The notes beneath the pieces were generated by a model, which was given only the letters and a program-made list of their open reading frames with translations, was not told the DNA's origin and searched no databases. A DNA stretch of 14,103 nucleotides from JAYWDA01 sp043747555. GTDB taxonomy: Bacteria > Bdellovibrionota > Bdellovibrionia > Bdellovibrionales > Bdellovibrionaceae. The stretch is taken from NCBI GenBank assembly GCA_043747555.1, contig JAYTOY010000096.1:1-14103 (forward strand), in the 5' to 3' direction. The translations under genes and the position numbers were made by a program. Positions 1 through 7,488 of this stretch are shown one piece after another (positions within the stretch are counted from its first letter, which is position 1; each line of letters begins with the position of its first letter).

Positions 1-14
1 AATAGCCGTCTCAC

Positions 15-99
15 GCGCGGGTGGTGGAATTGGTAGACACGCAGGTCTCAGAAGCCTGTGCCGTAAGGTGTGGGGGTTCAAGTCCCCCCTCGCGCACCA
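15..99 (+). tRNA. tRNA-Leu (anticodon CAG)
   Basis: A full tRNA with encoded CCA. The acceptor arm GCGCGGG (15-21) pairs with CTCGCGC (89-95), with one G-U. The D-loop region reads TGGTAGACACGC, and the T-arm GGGGG/TTCAAGT/CCCCC is clear. The anticodon stem CAGGT (42-46) pairs with GCCTG (54-58). It closes the loop CTCAGAA, placing CAG at 49-51, which reads the Leu codon CUG. The long variable arm is typical of a class II tRNA such as Leu. The downstream metallophosphoesterase reading frame begins about 33 bases later with no visible terminator between, so the two may be co-transcribed. Confidence 0.97.
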
Positions 100-132
100 G
101 ATGAGAAGAAGAATTTGTTTCACACTAGCCCC

Positions 133-945
133 ATGAAAAGTATCGTTCATATTTCTAATCTGCATTTTGGAAAGACAACCCCTGCTGTCGTGCAATCATT
201 GGCCAATACTATTAAACAACTAAAGCCAGATTTGCTAGTCGTATCTGGCGATTTGACTCAAAGAGCACGTATCAAAGAGTTCAAGCAAGCTCATAACTTC
301 CTACAAACTTTTCATTGCAATAAAATTGTTGTTCCGGGGAATCATGATATCCCAATGTACAATGTTTTTGACAGATTTTTAAGGCCCTTAAAAATGTATA
401 AAACCTGGATAGATAAGGATCTAAATCCATTTTATTGTGATTCCGAAATCAGCGTCCTTGGAGTTAATACAGCTCATTCTTGGACAGTGGCTGGTGGCAA
501 AATAGAAAAGGCTGGAGTGGATAAAATTAATACACATTGGCTCGGAAAAAATTTTAGTGGCACTAAAATCCTAGTCACCCATCATCCTTTTGAATCGCTA
601 ACAAGCGCGGCTCCTGACCGTCGGTGAGGCTACCGCAGTGTCTTACCAGAAGGCCCCATTCTTGAAGCAGCACCAGACCTTTTATTATCAGGACACTTGC
701 ATCAGACAAATTCTGCCACAAGTGCCGAAGTTTACAAAACTCCTCATCGCACAATAATATGTGTCCAGGCAGGAACAGCCTTTTCGACTCGCCATCGAAA
801 AGAGACAAATGCCTTCAATAAAATTGAGATTTCAAACGACCTTATCACAGTCCAAAAAATGCTTTTCGATTCAAACCTTGGACAGTTTCAATTTGAGTGT
901 GTTCAAAGTTTTATTCTGTCACCTAGCGGATGGATTCCTAAATAG
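133..945 (+). pseudogene. Metallophosphoesterase, disrupted by an in-frame TGA
   Basis: This is a calcineurin-like metallophosphoesterase of the small cytoplasmic type. The family hydrolyses phosphoesters with two metals. The frame runs from ATG 133 to TAG 945 (about 270 codons) and holds the family motifs in order: ISNLHFG (DxH position), SGDLT, PGNHD, THHPF (about 577-591) and SGHLH (688-702). Two lesions are visible. A TGA at 625-627 sits between HHPF and GHLH. The first motif, normally D-x-H, has Asn at codon 157-159. In the +2 frame, bases 617-631 read TVGEA, resembling the family's LVGRA at that place. So the TGA may come from two compensating indels within about 600-660 rather than one nonsense change. 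I start at 133 because homology begins there. Its 3' end overlaps the convergent membrane-protein gene by 8 bp. A sequencing error remains possible for the TGA but would not explain the Asn. Confidence 0.75.
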
Positions 946-1969
946 CGTATAAAAAGTCGGAAACAGTCTTTGAAGGCGCTTTTATCTTCCAAATAAATGC
1001 ATCAAAAATATAATGAGACGTCGAAATCGTGACTAGCATACCAAGCATAAATGCAGTGGTCATTGAAGACGGCGAAAATCCAAAACGATAAAATAGAAAC
1101 GCCCATAGCAAGCCCCCCATTGCAAGCGGAGTATAATATTGCAGCCAGGCAACCCAAGATTTTTCTTTCTTTTTTAGAGGTTGAACCTTAAAAACCAACC
1201 ATAAATAAGGAGCCGCATGCAAGCCATCGATGTAAATTGCTTGCTCGCCGTGAATATTAAAATAAATTCCTCCGTACCAAGCTAAGCCTGTCGATAGAAA
1301 AATAATCAATTTGCCAAGGGGAAATCGCAAATTTGATCTATGACCCCAAATGTTGTAAGTCACATAACTAAGTAGTACTGCCCAAAATAAAATTAAAGCC
1401 GCTTTAAAGATGCTCTGATTCGGAAAGAAAAATAAATCACCAGGCATCAACCATCCAAAGTCTTCATTTTGAAGGTTTTGCCCAGTGTGCAGCATGAGTA
1501 AGGGAAGACAAGTCAGAGAATAAATTAAAACCTTGTCAAATCGGATTTGGGCAGACGTTAATAGATGGCCCGATTTTACTTGTGAAAATCGCATCCACCC
1601 ATACTGCTGCCTGATCACATGAAAGATGCTAAGATAAGCCACTAATGAAAAGGCGAGTTTGGGAAGCCAATAAAATAATCCAACAAGGCTTACAAACAAA
1701 ACTAACGGCACGAACAGTAGGTATTTGAACTGAGACCTTTTTTCAGCTTTATAAACCTGCTGAAAACTTGATAGGGCATGAGGAATATCAAAAAAAGCTA
1801 AAAAAATAATATTAAAAATAATAAAATTTTTCGCATCATTAAGGTCCAAAGCTTCTGCCGCAGAAATGATTTGCTGAACCACGAAAAAGAAACATAAAAG
1901 AAGGATAAAAACGCAAAGATCTTGGCGTCGACTAAAAACCCAACCGGTGTTATCAAAAAATCGTTCCAT
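938..1969 (-). CDS. Polytopic membrane protein with conserved His/Asp motifs, unknown function
   Basis: A 343-residue inner-membrane protein with roughly 8-9 hydrophobic segments. Intramembrane or boundary polar motifs stand out: RRQD (14-17), DIPH (D61, H64), HVIRQQYG (H117, R120, Q121), H240/H251, and HYIFDAFIWK near the C-terminus (H319, D323, K328). The N-terminal WVFSRRQD, D-x-P-H, RQ-x-YG and HY-x-x-D-x-x-IW-K signatures are, as I recall, shared by a family of uncharacterised bacterial membrane proteins. The His/Asp pattern recalls membrane-embedded metal enzymes. The frame is open further upstream to a GTG at 2056. I prefer ATG 1969 because family homology begins just after it and a promoter-like element lies between 2008 and 2038. 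Neither start has a good ribosome binding site. No function is assigned. Confidence 0.8.
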   Translation of the reverse strand: MERFFDNTGWVFSRRQDLCVFILLLCFFFVVQQIISAAEALDLNDAKNFIIFNIIFLAFFDIPHALSSFQQVYKAEKRSQFKYLLFVPLVLFVSLVGLFYWLPKLAFSLVAYLSIFHVIRQQYGWMRFSQVKSGHLLTSAQIRFDKVLIYSLTCLPLLMLHTGQNLQNEDFGWLMPGDLFFFPNQSIFKAALILFWAVLLSYVTYNIWGHRSNLRFPLGKLIIFLSTGLAWYGGIYFNIHGEQAIYIDGLHAAPYLWLVFKVQPLKKKEKSWVAWLQYYTPLAMGGLLWAFLFYRFGFSPSSMTTAFMLGMLVTISTSHYIFDAFIWKIKAPSKTVSDFLYAI

Positions 1970-2007
1970 ACTTTTAGATTTTAGGGGTGTTTCTAGGGAT
2001 TTAAAAC

Positions 2008-2038
2008 ATTTTAGTACGAAGCTGGACCCAGCTGTAAA
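2008..2038 (-). promoter_or_regulatory. Candidate sigma70-type promoter for the membrane-protein gene
   Basis: On the minus strand TTTACA (2033-2038) and TAAAAT (2008-2013) are separated by 19 bp. Each matches five of six consensus bases, but the spacer is longer than the usual 17. Transcription would begin about 30 bases before ATG 1969, which supports that start over GTG 2056. Confidence 0.35.
2020..2033. promoter_or_regulatory. Inverted repeat, possible operator in a divergent intergenic region
   Basis: AGCTGG-AC-CCAGCT is a perfect dyad with 6-bp arms and a 2-bp centre. It lies between the proposed -35 and -10 of the minus-strand promoter, and about 50 bp upstream of the TTG start of the TPR gene. 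A protein bound here could control both divergent genes. No regulator is identified. Confidence 0.3.
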
Positions 2039-2084
2039 CCCAAGCAACATTGACACCCAGTAAGGGCGATGCCAGCCTACTAAC

Positions 2085-2825
2085 TTGGGAATAAAATCTG
2101 GTGAGCTCCAATATAAAAAACGGGACCGGGGAAGCTGGTGGGATTTAATCTTGCCGCTCGGCCTATTGGCGGTGACGGGTTTTTTTCTGAGCGTAAAAAT
2201 GAATCCATTGCCAAATCCATCTGAATGGGTCGAGCAAGCGCGCGTTGCCTTTCAGAAAAAAAATTATGCTGAAGCCCTAGAAAACACACTCAAATTGCTG
2301 ACAGCATTTCCAAAAAATCATGTTTATCTAGATCAGGCGGCGACCCTTTATTTTCATTTGGGAAAGCGTGCCGAGGAAGCTGAAATGCTGGAGAGATTTA
2401 TGTCGACGGCCCCTGAACCCTCTGAAGCTTGTCCGCGATGGCCAGAAGCTTTCCGGGCCCAGAAAAATTATACAAAAATGCTTGAGGCCGCAAAACATTG
2501 CTTATCTCTTGAGCCGAACAATTCTGATTTTATTTTGGAACTTGGTCTGTCCTTTGAGCGGGCCGGGCAGTCACAGGCGGCTCTGGAAGTTTTCAAAAAG
2601 GGAGCATTGCAGTTTCCTGAGTACTGGGATTTCTCGATTGGTCATGCTCGGGTGTTGCTCAATTTGGGCGAAAGCCAAAAGGCTTGGGATGAAATCCTTA
2701 TTGTAATGAAAGCTCGTCCCGAACTTTCAGACGCTATAGAGGTCGCCGAATCCGCAGCAAAACAACTGGGAATTGATCCAAAACAATTTGATTATAACGA
2801 ATCAAATGAAAAGGAATTCCAGTGA
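2085..2825 (+). CDS. Membrane-anchored TPR protein, first gene of the glycan operon
   Basis: A 246-residue protein. A basic N-terminus (KKRDR, 11-15) precedes one membrane helix (about 18-37), followed by about five tetratricopeptide repeats (roughly 47-77, 80-111, 115-146, 148-179, 183-213) with typical A/L/Y packing and F-P or E-P turns. The charge pattern suggests N-in, placing the repeats in the periplasm. TPR proteins occur in many exopolysaccharide secretion systems as periplasmic scaffolds (for example the TPR part of PgaA or AlgK). Here the barrel is a separate gene downstream. The start is TTG 2085, the only usable start that keeps the helix; an in-frame stop lies at 2061-2063 and there is no convincing ribosome binding site, so the start is uncertain. 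The stop overlaps the next gene's GTG (GTGA, 2822-2825), implying translational coupling. Confidence 0.82.
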   Translation: MGIKSGELQYKKRDRGSWWDLILPLGLLAVTGFFLSVKMNPLPNPSEWVEQARVAFQKKNYAEALENTLKLLTAFPKNHVYLDQAATLYFHLGKRAEEAEMLERFMSTAPEPSEACPRWPEAFRAQKNYTKMLEAAKHCLSLEPNNSDFILELGLSFERAGQSQAALEVFKKGALQFPEYWDFSIGHARVLLNLGESQKAWDEILIVMKARPELSDAIEVAESAAKQLGIDPKQFDYNESNEKEFQ

Positions 2826-5242
2826 AATCTTTTTTGCCAACAGTGATACGACCGCTATTTCATGGAGTCTGGCTTTTTACTAGCGTCTATTGCTTGCTCG
2901 CCTATGTGCCCTTCACCTATCGACAGGTTCTTGCGATTAATCTTTTACCCTGGTTAAGTCAAATCGCAAACTTACAACCTTGGCTGCTACTGTCGCTAAC
3001 GGTATTGCTGGTTTTTTCAATTTTTAAAATAGAGAAAAAAAGAAATCTTGCGCCTGAGGATCGGCGAGAACTGTTTTTTCTTTTAGGCGCTACGGTCCTT
3101 TTGACTTTTTGGGATTTACCCAAGCAGTTGACCAATGATGGTTCGGCATTGGCCTGGAGTTTAGCAACTCTTATCCCGGTTTTTTGGTTGGCTTTTTTTG
3201 ATCTGCGAAACACTTCGCGACTTAAAACCCAAGGCGAGGCTTCTTGGGTTCTTATTTTATGTGCATTGATCTCTGGCGGAGTTACATCAGTCGCGGTCGG
3301 TTACGCCTATCAAGGAATGAAATTAAAATGGCTTTTTCCTGGCATTGGCCTGTCTTTATTAGCCGCCAGCATCTTTTGCCTTTTCGAACAAATTTTTCGA
3401 CAGCTCAATCTAAATTTAGAAAAAAAATTTCGCGGTTACGGCCTTATCGTAGGATTTACCATGGCGCTTTTTCTAACGAATAAAGTTTGCGCGGCGATTT
3501 CTTTATTTGGTGCGCCGGCCATTATTTGGAGCATTGCCTTTGGATGCGCAACAGGTCTAGCGATGGCGGGCCAATCAATGCAAAGTTTCCTTCGCAGGCC
3601 TTCTAGCTTACAAAATACGAACGAAGATTTAACCGGACTTTTTATATTTTCCGAAGGACTTCCGCTGGGACCATCTAAATTGGGGCAGCTGTTTTTCTGG
3701 ATTTTTTGGATTGGACTTATTTTTTGGGTCAGCCAAATCATTCCAAAGCTTGATTGGAATGGACTTATTCAACAGGCCGTCATCACTTTGCTATTATCGA
3801 TCGGATTTTTTAAAATCTATGTCCATTTAAAATCCTGGTCGGTCTTAACTCGAAGGGATAAAGATTTAAACAGCGCCATTGTTGCCTTCCTTGCGCTTTA
3901 TATTTTAGGAGTTCTATTTTTTTTACATTCAAAACCGACCTCTGATAAAACAAATAATCCCCTATTTGCGATGGCCGAAAGCAGTTTTTTTTCACGCGCG
4001 GCTAATACGGATTTTTATCAATTTTTGCAAGGACACATGAATTTGTCCAGCCAACTGGCCATTCAGTTGGCTGAAGCCCCTTTAGCCGAAAAAAAAATAG
4101 AAAGCACTCTACCAAATCGGCCTCATATTTTTATTCTTGTCATCGATAGTTTAAGGCAAGATTACTTGAAGCCTTACAATTCAGAGGTCACGTTTACGCC
4201 TGAAATAAATCGTTTTTCCGAAGATGCGTTTGTCTTTAAAAAAGCCTTTACTCGCTTTGGCGCTACCGGACTTTCAGAGCCTTCGATTTGGGCAGGTCGA
4301 TTCTTGCCCCATAAGATGTATCCAAAACCTTTTGCTCCTGTTAACACTTTAGAAAAACTGATTAAAGCTGAGGATTATTTAGCTTGGATCAGTCGAGATT
4401 CCATATTGAAAGAAATTTTATCTTTATCAGAATCTAATCAAGATCTGGATTCAGAAGTCTCAACTCAAGATTTGGAGTTTTGTAGAACCACCCGTCAGAT
4501 TATCGAAAGATTTAAAAATCCTGATGTCCAAGCTAATAAAAAACCAGTTTTCGTCTACAGCCAGTCCCAAAATATTCACATCTCAGTCTTAGCAGGGAAA
4601 AAGAAAAGGAAAACTAAGGCGAACACCTTTGCAGATTTTGATTCGACTTATGCCACCGAGGTCGAAAAAGTCGATGCTTGCTTTGGTCAATTTATTCAAG
4701 GCCTTAAATCCCTGGGCCTTTATGACAATAGTATCGTTGTGCTGACCGCCGATCATGGCGATTCATTGGGTGAAAATGGTCGCTACGGACATGCCTACAC
4801 GATTTTTCCAGAGATCATGCGCATTCCACTTTTGATTTCGCTGCCGTCCAAAATGAGAACCTTATTTCAAACAAATTTAGATCGACTTGTATTTTCCACC
4901 GACCTTGCTCCTAGCCTTGGGTTTCTTCTTGGTCGCTCTGCGCAGGCGACTCATTGGTCTGAAGGCCAAAGTTTTTTCTCAAGCATAGGCACCGATCTTC
5001 CGGTTCGACTAGAAAGTGATCATTTAGTGATGTCCAGCTATGGGCCGGTCGCTGGTCTGCTTTCAAATCAAGGTGATACAATTTACATTTCAGATGCGGT
5101 TAATTTTATTGATGAGGCTTACACTATCAACAAAAAAGGAGCTTCAAGCCTGAGTCTGACCTCAGATTTGAAATTAAAGAATGAAAAAATTATTCGGGAA
5201 AAAATCTTGGATTTATATAATTATTTTAATATTCAACTTTAA
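2822..5242 (+). CDS. Membrane-bound sulfatase-fold protein, probable phospho-group transferase
   Basis: An 806-residue protein with two halves. Residues 1-370 hold about 9-10 membrane helices; residues 434-700 form an alkaline-phosphatase/sulfatase-superfamily domain. The metal-site motifs are visible: VIDSLRQD (D442), H586, TADHGDSLGENG (D644, H645) and H657. Counting back from the G of SIWAG, T482 falls where sulfatases carry the formylglycine Cys. The first residue of the metal triad and the TADHG block are intact, so the fold is probably active. Thr as nucleophile is the rule in LtaS and EptA-type transferases, which move phosphoglycerol or phosphoethanolamine from lipids. I infer that the catalytic domain is periplasmic and decorates lipid or glycan. 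A Lys-rich insert (KKKRK, 593-597) lies after H586. GTG 2822 is preceded by AAGGA and overlaps the TPR stop. Its last 62 bases overlap the YaiO gene. Substrate unknown. Confidence 0.85.
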   Translation: MKSFLPTVIRPLFHGVWLFTSVYCLLAYVPFTYRQVLAINLLPWLSQIANLQPWLLLSLTVLLVFSIFKIEKKRNLAPEDRRELFFLLGATVLLTFWDLPKQLTNDGSALAWSLATLIPVFWLAFFDLRNTSRLKTQGEASWVLILCALISGGVTSVAVGYAYQGMKLKWLFPGIGLSLLAASIFCLFEQIFRQLNLNLEKKFRGYGLIVGFTMALFLTNKVCAAISLFGAPAIIWSIAFGCATGLAMAGQSMQSFLRRPSSLQNTNEDLTGLFIFSEGLPLGPSKLGQLFFWIFWIGLIFWVSQIIPKLDWNGLIQQAVITLLLSIGFFKIYVHLKSWSVLTRRDKDLNSAIVAFLALYILGVLFFLHSKPTSDKTNNPLFAMAESSFFSRAANTDFYQFLQGHMNLSSQLAIQLAEAPLAEKKIESTLPNRPHIFILVIDSLRQDYLKPYNSEVTFTPEINRFSEDAFVFKKAFTRFGATGLSEPSIWAGRFLPHKMYPKPFAPVNTLEKLIKAEDYLAWISRDSILKEILSLSESNQDLDSEVSTQDLEFCRTTRQIIERFKNPDVQANKKPVFVYSQSQNIHISVLAGKKKRKTKANTFADFDSTYATEVEKVDACFGQFIQGLKSLGLYDNSIVVLTADHGDSLGENGRYGHAYTIFPEIMRIPLLISLPSKMRTLFQTNLDRLVFSTDLAPSLGFLLGRSAQATHWSEGQSFFSSIGTDLPVRLESDHLVMSSYGPVAGLLSNQGDTIYISDAVNFIDEAYTINKKGASSLSLTSDLKLKNEKIIREKILDLYNYFNIQL

Positions 5243-5996
5243 AATTTTATATTCGTTCGACGCAGTGGCAGCCGACGAGGTTGCTCCCAGGGCGCTTGAG
5301 AATGTTAATAAAATTTCTGCTACTTACACACAGGATACTTTGGATCAGGGTTTTTCTGATTGGCGGATGCTTTCGACGGCTGTTTCCCACCGATTCGGTT
5401 TCGGATCGCTGATCGGGCGACTGAATCAGGCCCACCGGTTTGATTCCGATGGAAATCAACTTGAGATTGACTCTTATCCTAGTTTTAGAGAAGGCACTTA
5501 CGCGTATTTTAATATTGGCTATTCAAGTGATTCAATTTTTCCAAAGTACAGACTTGGCGCAGAAGTTTACCAAACATTGGGCCAAGCTTGGGAAGGATCC
5601 CTCGGTTTTCGCAGACTTATTTTTCAAAATTCAAACGTGACGATTTTTACTGGCACTATTGCCAAGTACATCGGGAATTACTATTTGATTTTAAGAGTTA
5701 ACTCAGTTCCTGATGTGACAGGAAATTCAATGTCCTATGGACCCCAAATACGACGATACTTTGGAGATCATGATTATGTCGGGATTTCCGCAGGATCTGG
5801 ACGATCACCCACTCAAGTGGCTAATGATAGTCGAGTCTTAATTTTGGTTTCAAAACGCCTGTCTTTGGATGCCCAATTTGAATTTATCCCTACTTGGGTT
5901 GCGACCGCTGGACTTGGGGACAGTGAAGATGAAATTCGCGAAGGCGTTGTCCGACGAGACCAGAGTTTTTCCATTGGAATAGAGAAAACATTTTAA
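5181..5996 (+). CDS. YaiO-family outer-membrane beta-barrel protein
   Basis: A 271-residue protein with a clear signal peptide: MKKLFGKK, a hydrophobic core (about 10-24), and a likely cut after AVAA (31). The mature part has alternating short beta strands and ends in Phe (IEKTF), the usual C-terminal signal of barrels assembled by BAM. Blocks typical of the YaiO family are present: YAYFNIGYS, FPKYRLGAEVYQ, WEGSLGFRRL, YIGNYYLI and IRRYFGDHDY. In E. coli yaiO lies near the GT2 gene yaiP, and here too a GT2 is in the same operon, so a role in polysaccharide export is a reasonable inference. The first 62 bases lie inside the sulfatase-fold gene in another frame. That overlap encodes the signal peptide core, so the start at 5181 is needed. 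AAAGA lies just before the ATG. Confidence 0.88.
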   Translation: MKKLFGKKSWIYIIILIFNFKILYSFDAVAADEVAPRALENVNKISATYTQDTLDQGFSDWRMLSTAVSHRFGFGSLIGRLNQAHRFDSDGNQLEIDSYPSFREGTYAYFNIGYSSDSIFPKYRLGAEVYQTLGQAWEGSLGFRRLIFQNSNVTIFTGTIAKYIGNYYLILRVNSVPDVTGNSMSYGPQIRRYFGDHDYVGISAGSGRSPTQVANDSRVLILVSKRLSLDAQFEFIPTWVATAGLGDSEDEIREGVVRRDQSFSIGIEKTF

Positions 5997-6011
5997 GTTT
6001 TTTAACATTTC

Positions 6012-6048
6012 ATAAGCTTCAGGACCGCCTATTTTCACCGATAAGCTT
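6012..6048 (+). repeat. Two direct copies of ATAAGCTT upstream of the receiver gene
   Basis: ATAAGCTT occurs at 6012-6019 and 6041-6048, start to start 29 bp, in the 66-bp gap between the YaiO and receiver genes. This is the widest gap in the operon. The spacing is near three helical turns, so an operator pair is conceivable; chance is also possible. No convincing -35/-10 pair is seen here. Confidence 0.25.
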
Positions 6049-6056
6049 AAGGGGGA
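6049..6056 (+). promoter_or_regulatory. Ribosome binding site that fixes the GTG start of the receiver gene
   Basis: AAGGGGGA ends 6 bases before GTG 6063. The in-frame ATG at 6069 would be 12 bases away, so GTG is the better start. Confidence 0.7.
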
Positions 6057-6062
6057 TTCGCC

Positions 6063-6485
6063 GTGTCAATGGACGCTTTTAAATTTGATCCAAACTATAT
6101 CTCACCCGCTGGCGAACGCCATATCTTGCTAGCTGAAGATGGTGAAATTCATGCTCGAATTTTATCAGCAATTCTTGTTCGCGCCGGCTATAAAATGAGC
6201 TGGGTCATGGATGGCGTTCAAGCTTATGAGGCGATCAGAAATGGGTTTCGCCCTGATCTTTTAATCACAGATGTTATGATGCCCGGCATGTCCGGTTTTG
6301 AATTACTAACTCGTTTAAGTGCGGAAACAATTCTTCCACCAACAATTGTTTTAACAGGAGTTCAAAAAGAAGAAGAAGTTTTAAGGGGGTTAGAATGCGG
6401 TGCCCTTGATTATATTAAAAAACCGTTTAGTCCATCTGTTGTTCTTGCCAGAGTGCAATTGGTTCTTAATCGCAAAGCCCCCTGA
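6063..6485 (+). CDS. Stand-alone response-regulator receiver protein
   Basis: A 140-residue CheY-like receiver with no output domain. The acidic pair E25-D26, phospho-acceptor D70 (LLITDVMMPG), T98 (VLTG) and K120-P121 (YIKKPF) are all present, so phosphorylation by a histidine kinase is likely. About 18 residues precede the receiver fold. No kinase gene is in the window. The gene ends one base before the ATG of a HEAT-repeat membrane protein, which in turn overlaps a GT2 glycosyltransferase by one base. A single-domain receiver so tightly linked to a HEAT adaptor suggests that it acts by protein contact rather than by DNA binding. It has a strong ribosome binding site. Confidence 0.93.
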   Translation: MSMDAFKFDPNYISPAGERHILLAEDGEIHARILSAILVRAGYKMSWVMDGVQAYEAIRNGFRPDLLITDVMMPGMSGFELLTRLSAETILPPTIVLTGVQKEEEVLRGLECGALDYIKKPFSPSVVLARVQLVLNRKAP

Positions 6486-6486
6486 T

Positions 6487-7488
6487 ATGTTTTCTTCGAC
6501 GTTGGATATTCTATTAAAGAGTTTCATCGGCAAAGTTGTCCTTGTACAAACTTTGCTTCTTTTTTTTGGAATCTTTATGACGATTATTTTGCTGATATCA
6601 CGAAATGCTTTGACTGATTACAGAAAAAAAATTCAAGAAAAACTAAGTGAACGCCTTATTGATTTTCTTTTCAGTCAGGAAAAAGCTAAAATTAAAGTTT
6701 GGCCCTGGCAAAAGAATATTTACCGAGATACGATCCTTAATCAAATTCATATTCTGGCTGGGCAAGAGCGTGACAAGATGGTGACCAAATATGTGGATTG
6801 TGGCTTTTTAGAAAAAGATCAGGAGCAAGCTGGGTCTAGATCATGGGCCCGTCGCCTATTGGCACTTATTCGTCTTGATGCTCTTTCATTAACAAAAACT
6901 AATGATGTCTTTGTGCGTTCCCTAAATGATTCGCATCCTTTAGTTGTCCTTTCTGCCATTCGCGCTTTAAGCCGCCTCGGGAAAAAATTTGAGCCTGCGC
7001 AAACAATTTTATTTCATCCAAACGTATTATTGAAGTCTTTAGAGCAAGTCAGCCTTGAGCGGCGAACAGCGTTGATTGAGGTCATTTCTAATATTGGCTT
7101 TCATCATGGCGCGCAGATTATTTGTGATTATTTAAAAATCTGTGAAAAACCAGAGATGGCTATGGCCTGCGCCCATGTTCTAGGAGAGTTGCGAGACCCT
7201 TTAGCAATGCCTATTTTCTTACAGGCGTTGGAGTCACCGTCAGCCCATTCCGAAGCTTTTTTAATCAAGGTTTTAGAGGCGATTCCCCTCATTGCAGATC
7301 CGGATGCGATTCAGCCTCTTCGAAAGCTGTTACAGCATAAATCACCTCAGATTCGTGCGCGCGTCATCCTTGCATTGAATGCTCTGGGGGATAATGAATT
7401 CTTTCAAGAGATAGAAATACTTCGTACAAATGATTCAGAACTTGAGGTTCAGCGCGCCTTGAAAAAAATCGAAAAGAGAGTGGTCTAA
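6487..7488 (+). CDS. Membrane-anchored HEAT-repeat protein
   Basis: A 333-residue protein. One hydrophobic helix (about 16-38) is followed by basic YRKK and then an alpha-helical region to the end, so the repeats are predicted to be cytoplasmic. HEAT-like helical pairs are recognisable: SHPLVVLSAIRALSRLG, MAMACAHVLGELRDPLAMP, IPLIADPDAIQPLRKLL and SPQIRARVILALNALGD. Such repeats bind other proteins. I place the start at ATG 6487 because it lies directly after the receiver stop (TGA 6483-6485) and precedes the membrane helix; the frame stays open upstream only inside the receiver gene. The stop TAA shares its last A with the GT2 ATG (TAATG). The likely role, by inference only, is a bridge between receiver and glycosyltransferase at the inner membrane. 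Confidence 0.85.
   Translation: MFSSTLDILLKSFIGKVVLVQTLLLFFGIFMTIILLISRNALTDYRKKIQEKLSERLIDFLFSQEKAKIKVWPWQKNIYRDTILNQIHILAGQERDKMVTKYVDCGFLEKDQEQAGSRSWARRLLALIRLDALSLTKTNDVFVRSLNDSHPLVVLSAIRALSRLGKKFEPAQTILFHPNVLLKSLEQVSLERRTALIEVISNIGFHHGAQIICDYLKICEKPEMAMACAHVLGELRDPLAMPIFLQALESPSAHSEAFLIKVLEAIPLIADPDAIQPLRKLLQHKSPQIRARVILALNALGDNEFFQEIEILRTNDSELEVQRALKKIEKRVV

Noticed and set aside
625..627. TGA in the metallophosphoesterase as a selenocysteine or readthrough codon
   Set aside because: It lies in a variable linker, not at a catalytic residue; no SECIS-like hairpin is evident; and the separate Asp-to-Asn change points to decay.
1970..2056. N-terminal extension of the membrane protein to GTG 2056
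   Set aside because: No ribosome binding site, residues unlike the rest of the family, and a promoter-like element plus dyad occupy the stretch.
2069..2083. Four-codon leader ORF ahead of the TTG of the TPR gene
   Set aside because: The AAGGG before it is only 2 bases from the ATG, and a run this short is expected by chance.
6400..6486. HEAT protein start upstream within the receiver gene
   Set aside because: The upstream codons are just the receiver gene in another frame; ATG 6487 directly follows its stop and precedes the membrane helix.
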